Assembly (NCBI GenBank): GCA_014377485.1
Contig: JACMPM010000055.1
Location: 1-64,000 of the forward strand
DNA: 64,000 nt
From: Bacteriovorax sp.
GTDB taxonomy: Bacteria; Bdellovibrionota; Bacteriovoracia; Bacteriovoracales; Bacteriovoracaceae
Reading direction: 5' to 3'
Shown here one piece after another: positions 1 through 6,572 of the stretch. The translations under genes and the position numbers were made by a program. The number at the start of each line of letters is the position of its first letter. Positions within the stretch are counted from its first letter, which is position 1. Under the pieces are notes generated by a model that made no database searches, was not told the origin of the DNA, and saw only the letters and a program-made list of their open reading frames with translations.

Positions 1-61
1 ATTTACCTCATAAACTGGTGGTCCTAGAAACATTAAAAAAAGTTGAATTAATAGGCAAAAA

Positions 62-100
62 AAAGGCCCTAACATATTATGATAGGGCCTTTATTTTATT
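62..100. terminator. Rho-independent terminator (bidirectional)
   Basis: A 10-bp perfect stem (AAAGGCCCTA at 62-71, TAGGGCCTTT at 83-92, 11-nt loop) is followed by a T-rich run and preceded by an A-run, so it could stop transcription from either side. It probably ends a gene lying left of the window. Confidence 0.75.
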
Positions 101-135
101 GTCTACTTTTTAGGGTACAGATCATTTCTCTAAAG

Positions 136-192
136 GGGGGGGCGATCCGAGTTGCATTTTGAGAGAAAGGTGTTCTAATTTAACCTATAGTC
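136..192. repeat. 57-bp direct repeat, copy 1
   Basis: Positions 136-192 match 2064-2120 at 56 of 57 bases (single G/A difference at 161 versus 2089). The repeat starts with a poly-G tract (8 G here, 7 in copy 2). In both copies the repeat sits at the 3' end or broken 5' end of a minus-strand gene remnant. Both copies have the same orientation, so they are direct repeats bracketing about 1.87 kb. Confidence 0.9.
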
Positions 193-380
193 ATGTTTCT
201 TCTAATGATTGAAATTGGCTTCTTAGTAATGGGATGTCGCTTGCAGTAAGAGGCAACCCAATATCTTTTTTCCTCATCATATTTGATCCCCACTATAACC
301 TCGTATGTTAATTCTTGTGACCAACACCCGCTCCTGCTCGTGTTGGCATACATCCCATCCTGGGAATAAAATGTGTTCAT
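180..380 (-). pseudogene. Truncated N-terminal arm of a tyrosine-integrase-like protein
   Basis: A 66-residue minus-strand reading frame. The C-terminal half (GIKYDEEKRYWVASYCKRHP, then ITKKPISIIRRN) resembles the N-terminal arm-type DNA-binding segment of phage-like tyrosine recombinases, where a basic RHP/KRHP motif precedes a region rich in Arg. The frame stops four codons after entering the 57-bp repeat (the last residues TIG and the stop are repeat sequence), so the catalytic part is missing. I read it as an integrase gene cut off at the repeat. The family assignment rests on pattern memory only; it could instead be a free-standing small protein. Confidence 0.4.
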
Positions 381-700
381 TTACTTCGTTACAGCTTCAC
401 TCAAGTTCATCACTTTCAGAAGGAATAAATAACGTTATAAAGACGGTTAAAAAAGGGCTTATGGATATCGAAATATGAGCTATTTTAAGCTTAAGATTCT
501 GCAAGTCTGTGGATACTTAAACTCGAGATATGTGCCTATGAACTTTTAGGTGTTTAAACTTTTTTGATAGAGAGACGCCCAATAGACTATTGTTTATACA
601 CTAGTGAATAAAAATTACTCACTCCTCCTTTTTAAGGCCCTGAAAGTCTAATCTTTTTTGACGGCATTGATGTTGCATATCTAAGTTCATTAGTTCATTC
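381..700. other. Noncoding spacer upstream of the 714 gene
   Basis: About 330 bp without a credible gene on either strand. It must contain the divergent promoters for the integrase-like fragment and the gene at 714. A TTGACG hexamer at 658-663 could be a -35 element, but no good -10 hexamer sits at the right distance. A short tandem GTTCATTA/GTTCATTC motif lies just before the ribosome binding site of the 714 gene. Confidence 0.5.
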
Positions 701-713
701 ATTTGGAGAAACC

Positions 714-1220
714 ATGAAAAAAGTCATTATAATTGTGAGTCTAATTTTAAGCTCAAACGTATTCGCTATGAAAAATGGAGTCGTAAAATTTTATAACGAC
801 GCTAAAGGTTTTGGATTAATCAAGCAAGATTTATCAGAGAAAGGTTTTAGCCACGATGAACTACGTTTAATTATGGACATAGTGAAAGAAGAAATTCTTG
901 ATAAATCTGCAACACAGGTTGACGTCGTTATTGATCCTAAAGCAGAAGCCCTGGCGATGGACCGAATGATAAAGGCCTTATCAGGTGAAGGTTTTAATGA
1001 AACTGACGTAGAAGTCATTATGGAAGTTTTAAAAGAAAGTGGTGGAAGACATACTCCTTTTCATAATAAAGGAATTAATCAGGCCGGCATTAAAAGAAAT
1101 GAAGAATCTCTAGAGAGAGGAATCGATAAAAAAGATATCCGCAAAATTGAACAATCTTCAGAAAAAGAAATTCAAAAAGGAAAGAAAGGTCTTAACGCTG
1201 TCAATGTAAAACTCGCATAG
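714..1220 (+). CDS. Small exported protein with cold-shock-like segment and two helical repeats
   Basis: 168 residues. A clear signal peptide (residues 1-18, cleavage after VFA) is followed at once by GVVKFYNDAKGFGLI, which closely matches the start of a cold-shock domain including the RNP1-like KGFG core. The rest of the cold-shock barrel is absent. Two similar helical segments follow (LSEKGFSHDELRLIMDIVKEE near residues 40-60, LSGEGFNETDVEVIMEVLKE near 90-110), then a Lys/Glu-rich tail. GGAGA sits about 7 bases before ATG and a strong terminator follows, so this is a single-gene unit. Function is not known to me. A secreted nucleic-acid-binding fragment would be odd; the motif may be convergent or captured. 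Confidence 0.75.
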   Translation: MKKVIIIVSLILSSNVFAMKNGVVKFYNDAKGFGLIKQDLSEKGFSHDELRLIMDIVKEEILDKSATQVDVVIDPKAEALAMDRMIKALSGEGFNETDVEVIMEVLKESGGRHTPFHNKGINQAGIKRNEESLERGIDKKDIRKIEQSSEKEIQKGKKGLNAVNVKLA

Positions 1221-1231
1221 GTCATGAAGAT

Positions 1232-1262
1232 AAGCCGAGGAAAATGCCTCGGCTTTTTTTTT
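1232..1262 (+). terminator. Rho-independent terminator after the 714 gene
   Basis: AAGCCGAGG (1232-1240) pairs with CCTCGGCTT (1247-1255) over a 6-nt loop and is followed by a run of T. Confidence 0.9.
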
Positions 1263-1263
1263 A

Positions 1264-1497
1264 TATAAGAAGAGCATATTTCACAACGACATTTTTGCCG
1301 TATAAAAACCAAAAAAAATTATAAAAGCAGCCGTTAGGCGTTCCTTCAAGAAACCCGAATCATCAAAACCCTCTCGGCTTTTGCTGCTTCGTGAAAGGTC
1401 CCCAGGTATTGATTAGTTTTTAAATTAGTGCTCTAATTTCACCTCATGGCACTGAGTTAATTAGCAAAATGGGATGTAACGATTATAACTCTGTTCT
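1264..1497. other. Noncoding spacer with two hairpins
   Basis: No gene seen. AAGCAGC at 1325-1331 can pair with GCTGCTT at 1383-1389, closing a roughly 65-nt segment, and AAATTAG/CTAATTT at 1422-1439 forms a 7-bp stem with a TGCT loop. Neither is followed by a T-run in either direction, so they are not classic terminators. Confidence 0.4.
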
Positions 1498-1788
1498 TTA
1501 TTGACGCTGGAACGTGTGCTGTCCAAACTCTACTAAAACTTCATCGTTAAAAGCAAAAAAATAAGCATCTACTCTTGTGAGTGGTAATGTATCATTTGGA
1601 TGCAGGAAATATGTGTAAACTACCATATTACCTCTTGCTCCAGTTTCAGATGGTTTTCCCATAACACTAAAAAATTCATCTTTACTCATTCCTGTCTTAA
1701 GAGAATTCATTTTGATTGAAGATTCAGCGCAACTTACACAAACAATTAATGTTAATAAAATAATTAAGTAGTTTAACTTATACTTCAT
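1498..1788 (-). CDS. BamE/SmpA-like small lipoprotein
   Basis: 96 residues from the ATG at 1788, chosen because AAGGT lies about 8 bases upstream and because the frame then begins with a lipoprotein signal (lipobox near residues 16-20, CVSC). The mature part carries the SmpA/OmlA-type motif LKTGMSKDEFFSVMGKPSE, the conserved turn of small outer-membrane lipoproteins of the BamE-like fold, followed by beta strands. An upstream in-frame extension to 1902 exists but belongs to the lipocalin-like remnant. It is probably anchored in the outer membrane. Whether it acts in the BAM complex or is one of the many unrelated proteins with this fold cannot be told. It sits inside the repeat-bounded segment. 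Confidence 0.65.
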   Translation of the reverse strand: MKYKLNYLIILLTLIVCVSCAESSIKMNSLKTGMSKDEFFSVMGKPSETGARGNMVVYTYFLHPNDTLPLTRVDAYFFAFNDEVLVEFGQHTFQRQ

Positions 1789-1794
1789 TTTTTT

Positions 1795-2063
1795 TACCTT
1801 GAACGTTTTCAATTTTATCGGATTCTCACGAACAATTAGTCCTTTTAATTTCACATAAATTATCTCCTCTTTTGAGTTCCGTTTTTTTTTGAATTGGAGC
1901 ATATGTTTATTTTATGAATGACCTCATCAGCGCCAGTGATTTCAAATGTGCCCGAATAGGCGAGAAATTTTCTAGGAGTTTCTGAATCTTCATTGAAAAA
2001 TATTAAAGCCGAAAGATAGCCCTCACCAGAATAGATTAGTTCGCCTTTTAGAAAGGGAGATGT
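1795..2063 (-). pseudogene. Lipocalin-like domain remnant (5' truncated, frameshifted)
   Basis: Reading the minus strand from 2063 gives PFLKGELIYSGEGYLSAL and then FLAYSGTFEITGADEVIHKI, the characteristic G-x-LIY...DGYMSA and YLAYSGTFE...VTHH pattern of the lipocalin-like family (Pfam Lipocalin_5). The frame reaches NGTQKR, where the family has (V)GTEQxR, and then stops; the expected continuation (YVKLKGLIVRENPIKL) is in another frame, so there is a frameshift just after a nine-A tract. The 5' part of the gene is missing because the 57-bp repeat begins exactly there. No start codon is available. Confidence 0.55.
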
Positions 2064-2120
2064 GGGGGGGCGATCCGAGTTGCATTTTAAGAGAAAGGTG
2101 TTCTAATTTAACCTATAGTC
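2064..2120. repeat. 57-bp direct repeat, copy 2
   Basis: Second copy of the element at 136-192, same orientation, one substitution and a 7-base G tract. It replaces the 5' end of the lipocalin-like remnant and lies about 27 bp beyond the 3' end of the S1/P1 nuclease gene. Confidence 0.9.
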
Positions 2121-2147
2121 CAGATCAAAGAGGGCCATTATTTTTAT

Positions 2148-3083
2148 CTAAAAATTTGTAAGGTTTAATTTTCCCAGAATTTGTTTTTTATCCATTGATA
2201 CTTCAGGGCCGCTGTTTGATCCGATTTCAAAAATCTTATATAACAATCCAGCTAATCTAATTCCGCCCTTAAGCAATCTCAATTCTACTACTTCAATTGC
2301 TTTCTTTTTGTAATCGTCAGTCAATAGAGGATCAACAGCAGGTGGACTAAATGATTGGCAATAAACTCTTGAAGACTCTTCATCGGCCGGAAGTTCATCA
2401 GGATATACAATTGATCTCAAGTTTTGCGATTCTTTTATCCAGTCGAAATAATTTGCAGATTGAATCTCTTTTATATCTTCTAGAGTAGGTGAGTTCTTTT
2501 TAATTATATCATCCGCATAATTGATGAAACCGTAATTTTTCAACGGAGAAGTTTTGGATTTCAATTGAGTCATGTCGAGATCAATTAGCTGGCTATCCCA
2601 AACTGAATGAAGGTTTAATAATTGGACGCGACAAAGGTTTCCGCCCATATCGAAAGAATTTCCGACATGTAAAGGCTGATGAATATCTCCAATAACATGA
2701 ATGAGATATTTAAGTGCAGCCATCTTTACGGTTCTAGGAGTGAGTGGATCTATTAGTAGTTCGGGATATTTTTTTAAAACAGTGACCGAGTCTCTTTTTT
2801 CATGATCTATATCTTTTATGTCTTGATAATTTTTTCCAGTTTGAATTTCAATGAAGTGATAGTCCTTGAACGCATCATAATCTTTATCAGCTCTCATGGA
2901 GTCGGACCAAGTTGCAGTGAGGGCCGATTTTTCAGGACCTAATAAATCGAGAACTGCTTGTGTGGCCTTAGGCGAGAGGTATCGTTCAGCAATTTCACCG
3001 GTTGTTTTATGGCATGTGATTCCTGATCAATACAGTCGATTTATATTATTTATAGATCCTCCGATAAAGCCTTTAAGCTTCAT
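2148..3083 (-). pseudogene. S1/P1-type nuclease, damaged at the mature N-terminus
   Basis: Homology to zinc-dependent S1/P1 nucleases (single-strand nuclease / 3'-nucleotidase, normally exported) runs from about 3026 down to 2148: TTGEIAERYLSPKA, TWSDSMRADKDY, YHFIEI, IHVIGDIHQPLHVG and NLHSVWDSQL carry the Asp and His ligands of the three-zinc site. The family begins with W-G-x-x-G-H at the mature N-terminus; here the equivalent reads SGITCH, immediately preceded by an in-frame TGA (3027-3029). An upstream in-frame ATG at 3083 would otherwise supply the leader, but no hydrophobic signal peptide is visible. An internal ATG at 2897 gives a 249-residue protein lacking the first zinc ligands and the export signal. 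Most likely inactive or degenerating. Confidence 0.65.
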
Positions 3084-3096
3084 CCTAGGGTTTAAT

Positions 3097-3846
3097 ATGA
3101 AATCGCTAATAATCTTATCTCTTCTCTTTTGCTTTAACTTAAAAGCCGAAGTAAGTCGTTCTCCGGCAGTGGTTGGAGGTATGTGTGATCTCGATATATC
3201 GACGACTAAAATTCAAAAAGGCAGCGATAAAGTTTTTACCGATGAAGTCTCTCATAAAGTAGTTATTTTATCAGATGATAGTCTCGGTTGTTCCGCCATG
3301 CCTAAAAAGCAATATCCTAGTTCAATTTATGAAGAAAATGCCCGCAATGAAATGAAACTTCTTTTTCAAAAATATCCAGAAAACTATTTCAAAAATTGTG
3401 CTGATCATTTTAAAAGTAAAGGTTTGAAAAAAACAGAATTTGTCTGCGAAGAGCCGTCAATTACAGCTATTTCATTTACACGTTTTGGCTGTGAAAAGAA
3501 AATGGAAGATGGAACGCAGAAAGTGTCTTTCGCTGGCTTCACTTACGCTACGGTAAAGTACCAGCAACGAGGAGTCAGAATCGAAGAGAAGACGGCTGAG
3601 GTTGTTCAAAAAGAGCAGTGCGCTCGAGTGAACGAATGTATTGAACAAGCTTCGGAAAAAGAAATGCCAGAACTTAAAAAATTATCTGCAGTTGCTTGTA
3701 AAGCAGAGTTAACACCAGTTTCAACGGCAAGAGCACCGGCCCTCGAAAAAGATTCTAGTTTTAATGGTAATAGAACGCCAAAAACAAATTCTAATAAAGA
3801 TGAACAACAAAAAAATCCTGAAGGATCAGGTTCAGTGTTAAAATAA
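3097..3846 (+). CDS. Secreted Cys-containing protein of unknown function
   Basis: 249 residues from the ATG at 3097, picked because it opens a clean signal peptide (MKSLIILSLLFCFNLKAE, cleavage near residue 18) and has AGGG upstream; longer in-frame starts overlap the divergent nuclease gene. The mature protein has about eight cysteines (MCDLD, LGCSAM, KNCADH, FVCEE, FGCEKK, QCARVNECIE, ACKAE), suggesting disulfides in the periplasm, and a low-complexity Asn/Lys tail. I recognise no family. The next gene starts 4 bp after the stop, so the two are co-transcribed. Confidence 0.7.
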   Translation: MKSLIILSLLFCFNLKAEVSRSPAVVGGMCDLDISTTKIQKGSDKVFTDEVSHKVVILSDDSLGCSAMPKKQYPSSIYEENARNEMKLLFQKYPENYFKNCADHFKSKGLKKTEFVCEEPSITAISFTRFGCEKKMEDGTQKVSFAGFTYATVKYQQRGVRIEEKTAEVVQKEQCARVNECIEQASEKEMPELKKLSAVACKAELTPVSTARAPALEKDSSFNGNRTPKTNSNKDEQQKNPEGSGSVLK

Positions 3847-3850
3847 TTTT

Positions 3851-4081
3851 ATGAACTTCTTAGATATATTTCTCTTCATCCTTAAATATATTCCATTTTG
3901 GGCCGTGCCAATGGGACTTATGAGTGCAAACTTCGGATACCTTTATTGGTTGAAAGACTTCAGAGAAATGGCCTACGCATGGGGCGCTATAACCTTATTT
4001 TGTCTTACATCAACAGTCGCCTATTTTATAATTGGTGGTCCGGATCAAATTGTGCAGACTTTCACGCACGTTTTTCACTAG
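3851..4081 (+). CDS. Small two-helix membrane protein
   Basis: 76 residues, almost wholly two transmembrane helices (about residues 5-31 and 41-62) joined by a short charged loop (KDFREM). It begins 4 bp after the preceding secreted protein gene and is probably translated from the same mRNA. No family recognised; it may be an inner-membrane partner of the Cys-rich protein. Confidence 0.6.
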   Translation: MNFLDIFLFILKYIPFWAVPMGLMSANFGYLYWLKDFREMAYAWGAITLFCLTSTVAYFIIGGPDQIVQTFTHVFH

Positions 4082-4143
4082 TTACTCTTCACAAAAGTAT
4101 TTTTGGGAATTTATTGCCTTCTTTTGTCTAGGATGTTGAGAAA

Positions 4144-4173
4144 TTGACACCACACCAATTATATTGCTAGCAT
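4144..4173 (+). promoter_or_regulatory. Possible sigma-70-type promoter of the NtrC-family gene
   Basis: TTGACA (4144-4149), 18-bp spacer, TAGCAT (4168-4173). The -35 is perfect, the -10 is 4 of 6. It lies about 90 bp before the start codon at 4265. Confidence 0.35.
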
Positions 4174-4182
4174 TTTTCTATG

Positions 4183-4199
4183 GGTCATAAGGATTGACC
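4183..4199. promoter_or_regulatory. Inverted repeat, possible operator
   Basis: GGTCA-N7-TGACC lies 10 bp downstream of the candidate -10 element, where a bound protein would block or modulate transcription of the regulator gene at 4265. Confidence 0.3.
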
Positions 4200-4264
4200 A
4201 ATTTTCTTAAGTAATAACTTATTGCTTGCATTAGGTTTCATTAATTTCTTTCAAGGACTGAAGA

Positions 4265-5845
4265 GTGAATGATTTTCAATTTCTGCATACTTCTTTTGAG
4301 CAGCAGGATCAGACTAAGTCTGGAACAATTCAAACCGTAAAATTACCAGATATTTATCTGGTCGAAGATGACCGCGTGCTTGGTATGACGATCAAAAAAT
4401 ACCTGGAAAAAAAATTAGCTCTAAACGTCCACTTCTTTTTAACTCCCACTGAATGCCTTCTCGAACTCGATAAAAAAATAAAATCTGAAACCGTCGTTAA
4501 TCAAACTCCCTTCTGCCTAATTACTGATATTAGTTTTGAAGTTGGTGGTTCTGATGGTTTATTGTTAATAGATCTTCTTAAAGAGCGCGGACACCATTTT
4601 GTATCGATCGTTATGACTGGTTTTGCTTCGATTGAAACTGCGATCAATGCGACTAAGAAAGGTGTTTTTCACTACCTCACAAAGCCGTTTGAATTAGAAA
4701 TCCTAAGTGAGCTTGTCACTAAAGCGTTCACTAAAAAATTAAATGTTCCCGAAAGCGCTTTCACAAGCAGTGAAGCATTTATTAATAAAACAAATACTTC
4801 TCCTAATGCTTCGAACGCTCCTCATTTATTCCAAAGCAAATTTAAAATTGAAGCTCCAGGGCCTGATGATATTTTTTGCGGAATGGTTGGACGTTCAAAA
4901 CAAATGAAGCAAGTCTTCGAGAGAATTAAAAAAGTAGCAGCATCGGATTCGACCATTTTTATTTCCGGACCTTCGGGAACTGGGAAAGAGTTGGTAGCAA
5001 ATGCTCTTCATAATCTCTCTAACAGAAAAGCTCATAATATGGTCTCTGTGAATTGCGGTGCAATTCCTTCGGAACTTTTAGAGAGTGAACTCTTTGGTCA
5101 TGAAAAAGGTGCCTTTACTGGTGCAATTTCTTCTCGCAAGGGAAGATTTGAAATGGCTCATAGAGGATCAATCTTCCTTGATGAAATTGGTGATATGCCT
5201 CTTTTATTACAAGTTAAAATTCTGCGCGTGCTTCAAAACCGCGTGATCGAGCGGGTTGGTAGTACCGAGACAACGGAAATCGATGTTCGTATTATCACTG
5301 CCACTCATAGAAATTTAGAAGAAGCCGTTCAGGAAGGAAACTTCCGCGAAGATCTTTATTACCGCTTAAATGTTATTCCTATCAAAATTCCCTCACTAAA
5401 AGAGCGGCGTGAAGATATTCCTTTAATGATTTCTTATTTCTTATCAAAATTCGTAAGTGCGGATTTAAGAAATAATATTGAATTTGATGATGAAACTCTC
5501 GAGCTGCTTATTTCTTATGATTGGCCCGGAAATGTTCGCGAACTAGAAAATCTCATTGAACGTTTAGTTATCTTAAAAGGCGGAAGCTTAATTAAAGTTG
5601 CCGACCTTCCCGCAAAATTCTTAAAAGCCTCACCCCAAAATCTTGAATCATATAAGAGCTTAATTAATCTTCCAGACGCAGGTGTGGATTTAAAGCAGTT
5701 ATTATCTGATATTGAAGATTCACTTATCAATCAGGCGTTAGAAGTGACAGGGGGGAATAAGAATCAAGCTTCTAAACTTCTTTCTATGAACCGCACCACT
5801 TTGATTGAGAAAATGAAGAAGAAAGGTTTTTTGCAGTTGAATTAA
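4265..5845 (+). CDS. NtrC-family sigma-54-dependent response regulator
   Basis: 526 residues; GTG start with AAGGA 6-10 bases upstream. Order: receiver domain (about 28-155; acidic pocket VEDD, phosphoacceptor Asp in LITDIS, Thr in VMTGF, Lys in LTKPF), linker, AAA+ domain (about 205-440; Walker A GPSGTGKE, the sigma-54 contact loop GAFTGA, Walker B IFLDEIGDM, arginine region FREDLYYRL), and a Fis-type helix-turn-helix (GNKNQASKLLSMNRTTLIEKM) at the C-terminus. It should activate sigma-54 RNA polymerase when phosphorylated. No sensor kinase is adjacent, so it is an orphan here. It retains every catalytic element that the FlbD-like protein at 14061 has lost. Confidence 0.93.
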   Translation: MNDFQFLHTSFEQQDQTKSGTIQTVKLPDIYLVEDDRVLGMTIKKYLEKKLALNVHFFLTPTECLLELDKKIKSETVVNQTPFCLITDISFEVGGSDGLLLIDLLKERGHHFVSIVMTGFASIETAINATKKGVFHYLTKPFELEILSELVTKAFTKKLNVPESAFTSSEAFINKTNTSPNASNAPHLFQSKFKIEAPGPDDIFCGMVGRSKQMKQVFERIKKVAASDSTIFISGPSGTGKELVANALHNLSNRKAHNMVSVNCGAIPSELLESELFGHEKGAFTGAISSRKGRFEMAHRGSIFLDEIGDMPLLLQVKILRVLQNRVIERVGSTETTEIDVRIITATHRNLEEAVQEGNFREDLYYRLNVIPIKIPSLKERREDIPLMISYFLSKFVSADLRNNIEFDDETLELLISYDWPGNVRELENLIERLVILKGGSLIKVADLPAKFLKASPQNLESYKSLINLPDAGVDLKQLLSDIEDSLINQALEVTGGNKNQASKLLSMNRTTLIEKMKKKGFLQLN

Positions 5846-5849
5846 TGTT

Positions 5850-5885
5850 ATAGTTTTTATCTATCAGTTCATAATATCAATCGAT
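5850..5885 (+). promoter_or_regulatory. OxyR-like operator upstream of ahpCF
   Basis: 5850-5864 matches the OxyR half-element ATAGnTnnnAnCTAT at all ten defined bases. After 6 bp a second, weaker element (5871-5885) matches at 7 of 10 bases. The E. coli arrangement has 7 bp between elements. The site lies 80 bp before ahpC, just after the preceding stop codon. Confidence 0.55.
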
Positions 5886-5965
5886 TTTATTAAAACTCCC
5901 CGATGGGCGATACTTTTTTTGTGTTGATTTATTCAACTTAAAAAAATTATTCAAGGGAGTACTCT

Positions 5966-6535
5966 ATGGCCGCTACACTTATTAACACCAAAGTTCCAGA
6001 TTTTAAAGTTCAAGCTTACCACCACAGCGATTTCAAAACGATTACTCAAGACGAGCTACTTGGAAAGTGGTCGATCTTCTTTTTCTATCCAGCAGACTTC
6101 ACATTTGTGTGTCCAACAGAGCTTGGAGATATGGCCGATAAATATCCAACTTTCCAAAAATTAGGAGTTGAAGTTTATTCTGTAAGTACTGATACACATT
6201 TCGTTCATAAGGCCTGGCATGATGCTTCGGAGACAATTAAAAAAATTAAATACCCAATGTTAGCTGATCCAACAGGACATTTATCAAGAGCCTTCGGTGT
6301 TCATATCGAAGAAGAAGGCTTGGCCTATAGAGGAACATTTTTAGTAAATCCTGAAGGACTTATTAAACTTGTCGAAATCAATGATAATGGCATTGGAAGA
6401 AACGCTGATGAGTTACTCCGAAAAGTTCAAGCCGCTCAGTTTGTTGCTGCTCACCCGAATGAAGTTTGTCCTGCTAAATGGGTTCCGGGCGGAGAGACTT
6501 TGAAGCCGGGTCTTGATCTGATTGGTAAAATTTAA
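5966..6535 (+). CDS. ahpC: Alkyl hydroperoxide reductase peroxiredoxin subunit AhpC
   Basis: 189 residues, the usual length for typical 2-Cys peroxiredoxins. The peroxidatic Cys is in FYPADFTFVCPTEL (about residue 49) and the resolving Cys in HPNEVCPAKW near the C-terminus (about 169), the AhpC-type pair. It reduces hydrogen peroxide and organic hydroperoxides in the cytoplasm and is recycled by AhpF, encoded 31 bp downstream. AAGGGAG lies before the ATG. The OxyR-like site upstream suggests peroxide induction. Confidence 0.95.
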   Translation: MAATLINTKVPDFKVQAYHHSDFKTITQDELLGKWSIFFFYPADFTFVCPTELGDMADKYPTFQKLGVEVYSVSTDTHFVHKAWHDASETIKKIKYPMLADPTGHLSRAFGVHIEEEGLAYRGTFLVNPEGLIKLVEINDNGIGRNADELLRKVQAAQFVAAHPNEVCPAKWVPGGETLKPGLDLIGKI

Positions 6536-6572
6536 TAAAAGCAAAAGCTGAATTTGAAAGTGGGGAATGTCT

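Noticed and set aside
1331-1340. GTTAGGC resembling an integron attC core site
   Set aside because: No partner RYYYAAC core within the usual distance and no cassette structure.
2896-3096. Upstream extension of the Cys-rich secreted gene to 2896
   Set aside because: It overlaps conserved nuclease sequence on the other strand and would bury the signal peptide.
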